From Spirochaetales bacterium (GTDB taxonomy: Bacteria > Spirochaetota > Spirochaetia > JABMQR01), in assembly GCA_018399255.1 (NCBI GenBank), contig JAGYPA010000019.1, forward strand, positions 1-64,000: a stretch of 64,000 bases of DNA. Direction: 5' to 3'. Under the pieces are notes generated by a model. That model was given only the letters and a program-made list of their open reading frames with translations. It had not been told where the DNA came from and ran no database searches. The translations under genes and the position numbers were made by a program. How positions within the stretch are numbered: the stretch's first letter is position 1; each line of letters opens with the position of its first letter. Shown here piece after piece: positions 43,177 to 51,541 of the stretch.

Positions 43177-43296
43177 CTCTCAGTAGTATACCAGCAAAAA
43201 CGGGATTCCGCATTCCTCACTGGTGTAAAATTTCAGGAGATTCAATTGAGGCTCTTGCAAAAAGCAAGAACGACGTTTTTGTTTGAAGTTTGCATT

Positions 43297-44223
43297 TCAA
43301 AAATAGACCTCATTATCCTGCTCCCATGTTTCCGGTGTTTCAACAGGCAGCGACAGAACCGATGCCGCTATATCCTCAATCGATGCACTTACCAGTTCAA
43401 ATCCATAATCAGCACTGATAGAAGGCAAAAGCTGCAAGGTTTCTTCAAGCCGTCTTCTGGACTCGTTCCCGGGATCATCATAGGGCTGATCATTATGGGT
43501 GACTAGATGAATTACCGGTACATCCGGTTTTTCCCGCTCCATCCTGACAATCATATCGATGAGAAGCTCTTTTGGAGAACTTTTTCTGCCGGAGGGGCGA
43601 AGATCTTCATAACAGAAAAATGCTGATGAAGCTGCCGGACGGTCAAAATCGACACTAAGCGGAATATCGACAAAATCCATCGATCCGGCAGCACAGCGGA
43701 ATGCCTGATGAGTACGATGAGGATAGGGCGGAGTACCAGCCCAGACGCAGTAACGTTCCGGCCAGACCCTGCCTGGAATGGAAAGTGATCCGCCAATGAA
43801 TCCCAGCGCAGACAAAACGGATGCTGAAGCATCATTCGCACTGAATGCCCCGGGACGGAAGAACCTGGGCCTGAAGCCAAGGGCCTTTTCCCATTCCTCA
43901 GCAGCTGACTGAACAATTTCCCGCTGCTTTTCACCACTGTAGCCGCCAAATTCATACTGATAATCGGGAAAATGGAATTTGGTCGGATGCACATGAAGTC
44001 CCAATGTCGCTCCCTGCTTACGGTACTCGAGAAGCAGGTCGGCATGGATTTGCGCTGCCTCCGGATGCACGAAAAAACTCGGCATAAACCCGTATCCAAC
44101 GCTGATATCCCGATATGCTGTAATAAAACGCTCTGAAGATTCCTTATCTTCAGGGCCAGTCCATATGCTTCTCTGCTTGACTGGCTCAACATCCATCGTA
44201 ACAAGAACATGCAGCTTCCGCAT
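43297..44223 (-). CDS. Polysaccharide-deacetylase-like (NodB/CE4 fold) protein
   Basis: This 308-residue protein has the CE4-type order of motifs. VTMDVEP with D11 stands at the first motif, LGLHVHPTKFHFPD (HVH at 77-79) at the metal His motif, and FFRPGAFSAND with R123 at the third. The last part (VPVIHLVTHNDQPYDD) supplies the closing His. CE4 enzymes remove N-acetyl groups from polysaccharides or small amides. There is no signal peptide. Its ATG shares a base with the stop of the CapA-like gene (TAATG), so the two are coupled. CTTGC-AAAAA-GCAAG, a weak hairpin, follows its stop. Confidence 0.8.
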   Translation of the reverse strand: MRKLHVLVTMDVEPVKQRSIWTGPEDKESSERFITAYRDISVGYGFMPSFFVHPEAAQIHADLLLEYRKQGATLGLHVHPTKFHFPDYQYEFGGYSGEKQREIVQSAAEEWEKALGFRPRFFRPGAFSANDASASVLSALGFIGGSLSIPGRVWPERYCVWAGTPPYPHRTHQAFRCAAGSMDFVDIPLSVDFDRPAASSAFFCYEDLRPSGRKSSPKELLIDMIVRMEREKPDVPVIHLVTHNDQPYDDPGNESRRRLEETLQLLPSISADYGFELVSASIEDIAASVLSLPVETPETWEQDNEVYF

Positions 44224-45551
44224 TATTGAACCTCCTTTGAAAAATTAGAAAGCAGACGTACTCTGCCGGTGCAGGCCCGGTTATCAATCTCAATTTCCGT
44301 CCCGAACAATCTGGACTTTTCTGCCAGCCGTTCCAGCGTACCGATATTCGACGAAAGCTCAGGCCACCCCCTTTCATAGCGAGGAAGCCCATACCCAAGG
44401 CTGATGGGATACAGAACCAGCTCTTCAAGCATATCACCACGGTATTTCCAGCAGGGGATAACCGCCTCCCAGACCTCAGGATTCACCCCCAGTCCTTTTG
44501 TATCGCAGTCGGTTCTGACATCAAGAGCATCAGCTACGTTGTGCTGCGCTCCAAGTCCATATTTAGCATAAAAATCAGCCGGCTGACTGGTTACCGTTTC
44601 GCTCTGGAATATAAAATTGCCCAGGCTGTAAAAAATCGGACAGTTCCGGTAAATCTCGATCCCGCGCAGGATATGAGGTCCATGTCCGATAACCGCATGA
44701 GCACCATTGTCGATGCACTTTCTCGATGCCTGAATAAGAAATTCTGCTGGGTAAGCCCTGTCATCCTTATCCATTTCATGAGAATGGATACTCACCAGTA
44801 CATAATCTGCCTGCCTCGCTGCTTCCCGGACAGCATTCACCAGCCGTTCGAGGTCCCCGGAAACTGGTTCCGTTTGTCTTTCCGGCATTTTTCCCTCTTT
44901 AAAGCGATAAGTCCCGAAAAGCCACGCTCCGTCTTCCGGCTCTTTATAGAATCCCTCACGTACAACCAAATCATGATAAGCATTGAGATAGGTATCGCTC
45001 GCAGTTTGCTTCAGAATCGCAAATACTTCAGGGGTAACAACCTGTGTAACCTGCATCCGTAATGGATTCAATCCGGGGCGACCGATTGAATCCCGCCGCT
45101 GATCCCCGGCTGCAGCTGAAGGATCCAAAGTTGCACAGGCAGCTATAAGAGCTGTCCTTCCGGAAGGTGTATCAATATAGCGGGGGGCACCGGCTTCCGC
45201 CAGATTCCTGCCTGCCCCGGCATGAACAAAACCTTTCCTGTCAAGGTTTCTCAGGGTTGCCAGGAGCCCCCCATGGGAATAATCCAGTGCATGATTGTTT
45301 GCTGTCGAGAGAATATTGAAGCCGTAATCTGCCAGATCCTGCAAAACGTTCGGGGATGCAATCGCCCAGGTCCCGCCGGAAACAGCTGAGGGGTATCCCT
45401 CATAGTCGTGAATCGTCACTTCGAGATTAGTAAACCGCACCTCGGCCCGACGGATAAGCGAGGCAATATCTGTAAATGCTTTATTGGATCCCGGCTGGCG
45501 CCTTGTTATAAAGCTGTCGCCAGCTGCAGCAAATGTCATTCTTTTCCCCAT
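44223..45551 (-). CDS. CapA-family (PGA_cap) metallophosphatase-fold protein
   Basis: The ATG at 45551 follows AAGGAGGAG and gives 442 residues. CapA-family motifs are FAAAGDSFITRR, RFTNLEVTIHD, LSTANNHALDYSHGG, VLVSIHSHEMDKD and HAVIGHGPHILRGIEIY, in the expected order for a calcineurin-like metal site. CapA proteins take part in poly-gamma-glutamate capsule assembly, but many relatives in catabolic clusters lack membrane anchors, as here. It is coupled to the deacetylase-like gene. A role in hydrolysing a gamma-glutamyl or phosphate bond is possible. Confidence 0.85.
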   Translation of the reverse strand: MGKRMTFAAAGDSFITRRQPGSNKAFTDIASLIRRAEVRFTNLEVTIHDYEGYPSAVSGGTWAIASPNVLQDLADYGFNILSTANNHALDYSHGGLLATLRNLDRKGFVHAGAGRNLAEAGAPRYIDTPSGRTALIAACATLDPSAAAGDQRRDSIGRPGLNPLRMQVTQVVTPEVFAILKQTASDTYLNAYHDLVVREGFYKEPEDGAWLFGTYRFKEGKMPERQTEPVSGDLERLVNAVREAARQADYVLVSIHSHEMDKDDRAYPAEFLIQASRKCIDNGAHAVIGHGPHILRGIEIYRNCPIFYSLGNFIFQSETVTSQPADFYAKYGLGAQHNVADALDVRTDCDTKGLGVNPEVWEAVIPCWKYRGDMLEELVLYPISLGYGLPRYERGWPELSSNIGTLERLAEKSRLFGTEIEIDNRACTGRVRLLSNFSKEVQ

Positions 45552-45620
45552 AGCACAAACTCCTCCTTTTCGGTGGGACAAGGTACCTGTTGAATTCTTA
45601 AAGAATGCGAAATACTGTCA

Positions 45621-47750
45621 TCAATAGACATACATCGGACTGCTCCAGGCAAAGTGCCCATCTTCCTGAACCGCTTTTACATATATTGCTCTTCGCGCTG
45701 CGCCCGGTGCTGGAGGATCGATCCTGCGCTTCAGTACCAGATGCCGCTCCGTACAACCGTTATCCGGCAGCAAATAGACGGCAAGCTGCTTCTCCAACCC
45801 TCCGACCCTGAAAACAGTCGGCTCTTGACTGAGGTCCCCTGCAGAGATTTCGCAGTCCAGCTGCTTAGAGCAGAAATTGAGGCTGCCCTTCCGCCCCTCC
45901 TGCAGTTCCAGAACCAGGCCGGCCGCTCCCCCGGTCGTAATCGACTCCCAGCGTATCAGGGTTCCATCTTCTGCATAGGGCTGTCGATCCGGGTTCCAGA
46001 AATTAACCGGGTCTGCCTTTACAATCCTGTTGCCGGAAACCTTAAGATGACCATCCCAGGAAGTCTGCCGTGCCCGTCCTTTTCTTTCCGCTCCGGACCA
46101 GACCAGCTTCAGACGGTTTCCTGCAGCAGGCTCAGCACCGGGAAAGATTCGCTCCAGTAGGGTGTTCCCGTCAATAATTTCCAGATAATCTATCGGTGCA
46201 GTTCCGTAATAATCAACCTCGAGCTCAAGAAAATCGTTTCCCGCTGCTATGATGTCACCCATCATGAACGGCTCTCCATTGCTGCCGGCTCTTGCTGTTA
46301 CTGACAACAGGGGACGGTTTCCTGTTGCTGCAAAAAAATGACGATCATGAAGGGCCTGAAAAATATCGTCCCGGGTAAGGGAGGGTGCCAGGAGACAGGT
46401 TAGTCCCCCGTAGGATCCGAATTTGCCTGCTCCGGGATAGCTGGCGCCGGGCCGGCACTTATGGCCGTCAGAGTTTGCGCAAATACCAATTGTGTGCCCC
46501 CTGCTCAGGGCATCTTTTGCAAGCCACTCAAAAGTTCCCCAGGCCGAATGAATCTCCATTGCCACTTCGAGACCTTCCTTATGCATCGCAGTATCGGCAT
46601 AGCGGCCGCCTACATGGGCAAAGGCAAACGACTGGTCGACACTGAGCCGCTGAAAGAGGTCATCGGCTGTGGGTGCCGGGGAATATACAGATGCTTCATC
46701 GGGAAGCAGGTCATGACTGCTGCGGTAAATCGGACCGCCTTCGGTCTTGTGGTAGATATTGCGGTCTCCGCCAAGCGGGGTGTTGCCGCTCCACTCATAG
46801 CCGGGAAACGTGACAAACTTCCCCGGTTCATAAAAACTTCGCGAAGCATCGTTTATCTTGCTCCAGAAATCATCGGTCACCTGAAAATCATTTCCCTGAT
46901 GGGCACAGATATCGAGCACCGCACAATCCCTGGCGTAGGTATAATACTCTTCTATCGTATTAGATCCGATTGTCTCTTCAGTCTGCCCGTGGAAATCGGC
47001 CCACCACATGGCCGGGGCACCGGTATCGGCAGCCGGGAGCACCGGATTGCTCTCGGCAGAAAGACCGGAATCCTCGTCCTTCACCCGAACGGTGAAGACA
47101 TTGACACCGCTCCCAAACCTGCCCTCATACTCACCGCCCCCTTCACTGGGAAATCTGCACGTGAAGGACTTTGCCGGTCCCGCGGCATTGCCCCACCTGT
47201 CCTCCAGGCGCAGTCTGACCGCAAAGTCCTCCCCCGTCTTTACTTGCGAGGGCGCAATGCAGACTGCCTTTACCGGCGGTCCGGGAACAATTTCCATAAT
47301 CGGGGAGCTTTCAAGTTCCTTGAAACGGTAGGTTGCATAGGGATCGGCAAACGTCTTGAACTCGAAGGTCTTTTCGCAGAAGGTCTGAATTCTCCACCCC
47401 GGCGACCCTTGTCCGGTATCTCCGAATACAACCGTTATCGTCTCTCCCGTATCAAGATAACCTCCCGTTATCTTAAGATACAGCGCTTTCCCCCAGGGAC
47501 GGGTATGCCCTTTCGGGTCCCAGCGCGGTTCGATCCGGCAGTCGCCGTCCGTCGTGACGGTAGAAAAGTTATCATCTTCCGGTTCGGTAAATTGGGGAAC
47601 GCCGAAATCACTGGCAAATCGGAAAACCAGCTTGATATACCCGGAATCATCAATCGGGTGTTCAGCTGCATAGGTATAACGAACAGTCTGATATGATCCT
47701 GCGATCACGGGCTTATCTATATCTATATGGGCTGTACCGTATTTCTGCAT
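45621..47750 (-). CDS. DUF3604 (PHP-like) metal-dependent hydrolase
   Basis: This 709-residue protein has an N-terminal beta-sandwich region (1-250) and a DUF3604 metal domain. The latter contains MWWADFHGQTEETIGSNT, LDICAHQGNDFQVTDDFW, FVTFPGYEWSGNTPLGGDRN, FAHVGGRYAD, GICANSDGHKCRPGASYPG and YGGLTCLLAPSLTR. The His/Asp clusters form a PHP-like multi-metal site. Function is unknown in the family, although it is common near sulfatase and glycan genes. It lacks a signal peptide. AGGAGG precedes the ATG. It lies between the SDR and CapA-like genes in one operon. Confidence 0.85.
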   Translation of the reverse strand: MQKYGTAHIDIDKPVIAGSYQTVRYTYAAEHPIDDSGYIKLVFRFASDFGVPQFTEPEDDNFSTVTTDGDCRIEPRWDPKGHTRPWGKALYLKITGGYLDTGETITVVFGDTGQGSPGWRIQTFCEKTFEFKTFADPYATYRFKELESSPIMEIVPGPPVKAVCIAPSQVKTGEDFAVRLRLEDRWGNAAGPAKSFTCRFPSEGGGEYEGRFGSGVNVFTVRVKDEDSGLSAESNPVLPAADTGAPAMWWADFHGQTEETIGSNTIEEYYTYARDCAVLDICAHQGNDFQVTDDFWSKINDASRSFYEPGKFVTFPGYEWSGNTPLGGDRNIYHKTEGGPIYRSSHDLLPDEASVYSPAPTADDLFQRLSVDQSFAFAHVGGRYADTAMHKEGLEVAMEIHSAWGTFEWLAKDALSRGHTIGICANSDGHKCRPGASYPGAGKFGSYGGLTCLLAPSLTRDDIFQALHDRHFFAATGNRPLLSVTARAGSNGEPFMMGDIIAAGNDFLELEVDYYGTAPIDYLEIIDGNTLLERIFPGAEPAAGNRLKLVWSGAERKGRARQTSWDGHLKVSGNRIVKADPVNFWNPDRQPYAEDGTLIRWESITTGGAAGLVLELQEGRKGSLNFCSKQLDCEISAGDLSQEPTVFRVGGLEKQLAVYLLPDNGCTERHLVLKRRIDPPAPGAARRAIYVKAVQEDGHFAWSSPMYVY

Positions 47751-47801
47751 AATAACCTCCTGATACGCTGGAACTTCCGTTTTTCTGTGCCTGCCGGGCC
47801 C

Positions 47802-48653
47802 CTAGAGAATCGGAATCTCCAGATCCTTCAGATGAAGACCGGCCGTCTCATCACGGTAGAGATGAAATCCATTTCCCAATTCAAATCCACCGGAAATGAG
47901 AAATTCAGCCCCTGTCACAAAACTGGCCATACTGCTGGCCAGATAGAGAGCTGCCCACCCTATTTCCAGCGGTGTACCAGCGCGTCGTATCCACTGTATC
48001 AGGGATGAACGGACTTTTGCTTCCCCCTGGTCATTAAACTTCGGATCTCTATTCTCCTTTCCCAGATCCGATGTTATGTTTCCCGGCAGAATCACATTCA
48101 CCCGCACCCCGTTGCGTGCTTCATCCATTGCTACTGATTTGGTAAAGGCAGCAATCGCCCCCTTGGAAGCACAGTAGAGAGAAGATCCGTCCTGACCTGT
48201 AGTACCGAGAACTGATCCGATGTTGATAATTGATCCTCCGGTCTTGCGCAGATGGGGAAGCGCATATTTACAGCCTGAAAACACTCCTATCATATTTGTT
48301 TTCAAAAGCATTTCAAAATCATCGGTCGATATTTCATCTAAAGGTGCCCGCTTCGGCAGGTAGCCGGCGTTGTTGACTATGCAGTCCAGTCTGCCGTAGG
48401 TCTCAACAGCATACTCCACCATTTTCTTGACCTGAAGATGGTCAGAAACATCGCAATAGTAGAATTTACAGCTGCCAGGTCCGGCTGCTGTAAGACTTTC
48501 TGCTAACGCCACTCCCGACTTTCTGTCTCTTGCTCCGGCAACAACAGCGGCACCTGCCCGGCAGAAGGCTTCAGCGCATCCGCCGCCGATACCCTTGTTG
48601 CCGCCGGTTACTATTACCACTTTTCCTTTGAACTCTTCACAAATTGGCAGCAT
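47802..48653 (-). CDS. Short-chain dehydrogenase/reductase
   Basis: This 283-residue classical SDR has the cofactor motif TGGNKGIG (16-23), NNAG (94-97), catalytic S147 in INIGSVLG and the YCASK pair Y160/K164. The acidic or basic residue after beta-2 (ARDRKSG) suggests NADP preference. The C-terminus GAEFLISGGFELGNG is typical. AAGGAGGAAATT precedes the ATG. It probably oxidises or reduces a hydroxyl of the sugar or acid produced by the operon. Confidence 0.92.
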   Translation of the reverse strand: MLPICEEFKGKVVIVTGGNKGIGGGCAEAFCRAGAAVVAGARDRKSGVALAESLTAAGPGSCKFYYCDVSDHLQVKKMVEYAVETYGRLDCIVNNAGYLPKRAPLDEISTDDFEMLLKTNMIGVFSGCKYALPHLRKTGGSIINIGSVLGTTGQDGSSLYCASKGAIAAFTKSVAMDEARNGVRVNVILPGNITSDLGKENRDPKFNDQGEAKVRSSLIQWIRRAGTPLEIGWAALYLASSMASFVTGAEFLISGGFELGNGFHLYRDETAGLHLKDLEIPIL

Positions 48654-48707
48654 AATTTCCTCCTTTTAGAAATTTCCTTCTAGTATTTCTTATAGTTTTT
48701 CATTCGC

Positions 48708-49973
48708 CTATTCTGATTCGATGCCGAGATATTCCAGGGCAAGAGCACAGAGTGCAAGAATGCCGGACTCGATCGCACTATCATTAAAATCAAATTCCGG
48801 ATTATGCAGGTTGATTTCTGGATTTCCCGTTCCTATCCTTATAAATGTTCCCGGCACTTTATCCAGATAGAAAGAAAAATCCTCCGAACTGGTGGTTTTA
48901 CCCAGACTGTCGTCCCATGCTTCGGCACCCAGCCATTTAATGAGCGTACCGCGGACAAATTCAGTCTGCCCTTTATCATTGACCAATGGAATATATCCCT
49001 TACGGTAGGTATAATCGCAATCAGCTCCAGCTGCGAGACAGCAGCCCCGGGCTATCTCTCCCAGTCTCTTGTCAATTATATCCTTCAAACCCGGTTCATA
49101 ATATCGTATAGTTCCCGATAGCACAGCTTCCTCAGGAATGACATTGTTGGCCTGCCCTGAATGGATCTGACAAATGGATATTACAACCGGCAGCAGCGGA
49201 TCAATCGATTGGGTAACCGCCTCCTCGATCATATGCACAATATGGGCAGCCGGGATAATTGGATTGACAGCAAGATGGGGTTTAGCCCCGTGTCCGCCCT
49301 TCCCCCTGACAGTAATAGAAAAACCATCGCTGGCAGCCATACTGAGACCACTTTTGGCAGCAAACGTTCCAACTGGCAGTTCCGGCCAGGAGTGCAGGGC
49401 AAATACCGCGTCAGCTTTCGGGTCGGCCTCGAGCACTCCCGCTTCAACAAGAGCCTTTCCTCCACCCAGCTGTTCTTCAGCGGGCTGGAATACAAATCGC
49501 ACACTTCCGGAAAAGCTGTTTGTCATATTGCTGAGGACAAGTGCAGTCCCAAGGAGTATGGCAGTATGACCATCGTGCCCGCAGCTGTGTGCTTTACCGG
49601 AATTGTCAGACTGCCATGGTTTGCCGCATCGGTCAGTAAGAGCAAGGGCATCAATATCGGCACGTAAAGTAATGTTTCTGCCATGCGTTTGCCTTTCAGT
49701 TCCTTCAGAGCCTTCAGAGCCTTCAGAGCCTTCAGAGGCTTTTCCTTCGCCGTACAGCAGTGCAACTGTATCTGTTTCTAGATAGGGAGGAAGCACCTCA
49801 GCCTTTGTCCGGGCAAGCTGTTCACGAATTCGCCGTGCGGTTTCATACTCCTGAAATCCCAATTCCGGTTGTCTGTGAAGCTCATGCCGGAATTCAGTGA
49901 TCTGCGGAACAAGTTCCTGTATCATTTCTTTCAGCGTGCTCTTCAGTTCCCTGGTAATCTTGTAATTATCCAT
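48708..49973 (-). CDS. M20-family amidohydrolase (hippurate hydrolase-like)
   Basis: The start is the ATG at 49973 with AGAGGG upstream; an in-frame TTG one codon earlier is less likely. The 421-residue protein has the M20D pattern: ITEFRHELHRQPELGFQEYE, SCGHDGHTAILLG (metal His and Asp), FQPAEEQLGGGKALVEAG (catalytic Glu pair), AAHIVHMIEEAVTQSIDP and TTSSEDFSFYLDKVPG. It hydrolyses N-acyl or aminoacyl amides in the cytoplasm. A 36-base repeat at 49702-49737 encodes GSEGSEGSEGTE in a loop. It heads the five-gene minus-strand operon. Confidence 0.9.
   Translation of the reverse strand: MDNYKITRELKSTLKEMIQELVPQITEFRHELHRQPELGFQEYETARRIREQLARTKAEVLPPYLETDTVALLYGEGKASEGSEGSEGSEGTERQTHGRNITLRADIDALALTDRCGKPWQSDNSGKAHSCGHDGHTAILLGTALVLSNMTNSFSGSVRFVFQPAEEQLGGGKALVEAGVLEADPKADAVFALHSWPELPVGTFAAKSGLSMAASDGFSITVRGKGGHGAKPHLAVNPIIPAAHIVHMIEEAVTQSIDPLLPVVISICQIHSGQANNVIPEEAVLSGTIRYYEPGLKDIIDKRLGEIARGCCLAAGADCDYTYRKGYIPLVNDKGQTEFVRGTLIKWLGAEAWDDSLGKTTSSEDFSFYLDKVPGTFIRIGTGNPEINLHNPEFDFNDSAIESGILALCALALEYLGIESE
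49702..49737. repeat. 9-bp tandem repeat in the M20 gene
   Basis: Four copies of CCTTCAGAG encode a repeated Gly-Ser-Glu loop near residue 80 of the amidohydrolase. Confidence 0.95.
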
Positions 49974-50063
49974 CAATCAATCCCTCTCTGAACCTTATAA
50001 AGTTTGAACCACACCGCTTGATCAACTTTAGCCAGGCACTTGATCAGTACTGTGTTTGTTGTT

Positions 50064-50230
50064 CAAAAGTTTACTTATAAAAAAAATTTATAAATGCATT
50101 ATTACACATCCACAAAAGTTGTCAAGCTATAAATATTTTCAAACAATAAATATATTGCTATAAATAATAATTTTACCTTGACATCTTATTTGTCATCGTA
50201 CTACAATAGTTTCCTAATAATAAACTTTTG
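50064..50230. promoter_or_regulatory. Promoter of the DegT operon with inverted TCAAAAGTTTA pair
   Basis: TTGACA (50178-50183) and TACAAT (50202-50207), 18 bases apart, form a good plus-strand promoter. CAAAAGTTTA (50064-50073) and its complement TAAACTTTTG (50221-50230) flank it at about 115 bases upstream and 14 bases downstream, suggesting a repressor that loops DNA. CTTGATCA is also repeated at 50017 and 50039, 22 bases apart. The 277-base gap (49974-50249) is very AT-rich. Confidence 0.55.
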
Positions 50231-50249
50231 ATATTTTGCGGGAGGGAGT

Positions 50250-51482
50250 ATGAAGCAGGATAAACTCGCCATGGATGGAGGCAGCCGGATACGTACAGCC
50301 CCACTGGGGTATCAGAGTGTCGGGTTAAATATTATTGATGCTGATGAGGAAACACTGGTCAAGGAAGTTCTTCATAACAAAACCCTGTTTCGCCACTATG
50401 GACCCACTCCACCTCACATGGTTGATGATTTCGAACTTGAGGCAGCAGAATTTATCGGAAAAAAATACACACTGGCACTCTCAACGGGAAGTGCCGCATT
50501 TTTCTGCGCCGCAGCGGCTCTTCGCTGGGGACCGGGGGATGAGATAATAATCCCAGCCTATGGTTGGATTACTGACTACAGCTGTGTTGTACATACCGGT
50601 GCTGTTCCAGTTTTCGCCCCGATCGACGAAAGTCTGAATATGAGTCCTGAGGCTTTTGAAAAACTGATAACTCCCAGAACTAAAGCCGTAATGGTCATTC
50701 ATTATCAGGGAGCTGTCAGCAGGATTGATGAAATCTGCAGCATAGCCCGCAGACAGGGCATACAGGTAGTGGAAGATTCCGCTCAGACATGGCTCGGCAA
50801 CAAAGACCGTAAAAGAGCCAGCGGAGATGTAGTCTGTTTCAGCCTGCAGGCAAATAAAACTATCACCTCCGGGGATGGAGGTCTTCTGGCAACCGATGAC
50901 CAGGAGATATTTGAGCGGGCTGTACGATATCACGATCTGGGAATGATCAGAGATAGGTTTATTAAGCGCCTGGAAAAGCCGATAACAACCGCTGTATTCA
51001 ACGGCATGCAATGGCGAATGAGTGAACTCGTCGGTGCGGTAGCCCTGGCGCAGCTGCGAAAACTCCCGGGCCTGTTGGAATCGGTAAAAGAAAAGTGGAA
51101 CTACCTGCGAAAAGAAATTTCATCCGCCATTCCTGAGCTTCAGTTCAGAAAGACAGATCCTGCATTAGATACCGGCCTGCTTCTGGCGTTCAACTTGGGA
51201 AAAGCAGAAAATGTCGCCTTTTTTTCCCGGGCAATTGAAGCTGAAGGTCTCGTCTACGGCCCGACCTCATACTGCCAGACAATGGATCGTATCGATGTTG
51301 TTCAATACCTGCTTAAAGAATCCGGAAATTATTTTCCCGAGATCTTTGAATCCACAGAAGAGATGGACCGCAGATTTGCCAAAATTGCCATCCTCCCGAA
51401 TTATACAAAAGGGGATATGGAGGATATTGCTGCAGGCACCACCAAAGTCCTTCTGGCCATGAAGGACAGAAAGATGTTATAG
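50250..51482 (+). CDS. DegT/DnrJ/EryC1/StrS-family PLP aminotransferase
   Basis: This 410-residue protein has the sugar-aminotransferase pattern: ALSTGSAAFFCAAAAL (phosphate loop, 76-91), GDEIIIPAYGWITDYSCV, VVEDSAQTWLG with D176, and the PLP lysine in CFSLQANKTITSGDGG with K203. In sugar biosynthesis DegT enzymes install amino groups on keto-sugars; in catabolic operons they can run in reverse or act as dehydratases. The N-terminal MDGGSRIRTAPLG is shared with 3-amino-5-hydroxybenzoate-synthase-like members. GGGAGGGAGT precedes the ATG. It is the first gene of a six-gene plus-strand operon. Confidence 0.9.
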   Translation: MKQDKLAMDGGSRIRTAPLGYQSVGLNIIDADEETLVKEVLHNKTLFRHYGPTPPHMVDDFELEAAEFIGKKYTLALSTGSAAFFCAAAALRWGPGDEIIIPAYGWITDYSCVVHTGAVPVFAPIDESLNMSPEAFEKLITPRTKAVMVIHYQGAVSRIDEICSIARRQGIQVVEDSAQTWLGNKDRKRASGDVVCFSLQANKTITSGDGGLLATDDQEIFERAVRYHDLGMIRDRFIKRLEKPITTAVFNGMQWRMSELVGAVALAQLRKLPGLLESVKEKWNYLRKEISSAIPELQFRKTDPALDTGLLLAFNLGKAENVAFFSRAIEAEGLVYGPTSYCQTMDRIDVVQYLLKESGNYFPEIFESTEEMDRRFAKIAILPNYTKGDMEDIAAGTTKVLLAMKDRKML

Positions 51483-51541
51483 CCTGGTATTTGCACTGTT
51501 TTATTGCGCATTATTGAGATAAATTAAATAGGAGAAAAAAG

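Noticed and set aside
43250-43275. CTTGCAAAAAGCAAG hairpin as terminator of the deacetylase-like gene
   Set aside because: The stem is five bases and no T-run follows on the coding strand; left only as a remark.
46461-47696. 411-codon open frame antisense to the DUF3604 gene
   Set aside because: It lies entirely opposite a well-conserved gene, lacks a ribosome-binding site and shows no recognisable domain; a by-product of codon bias.
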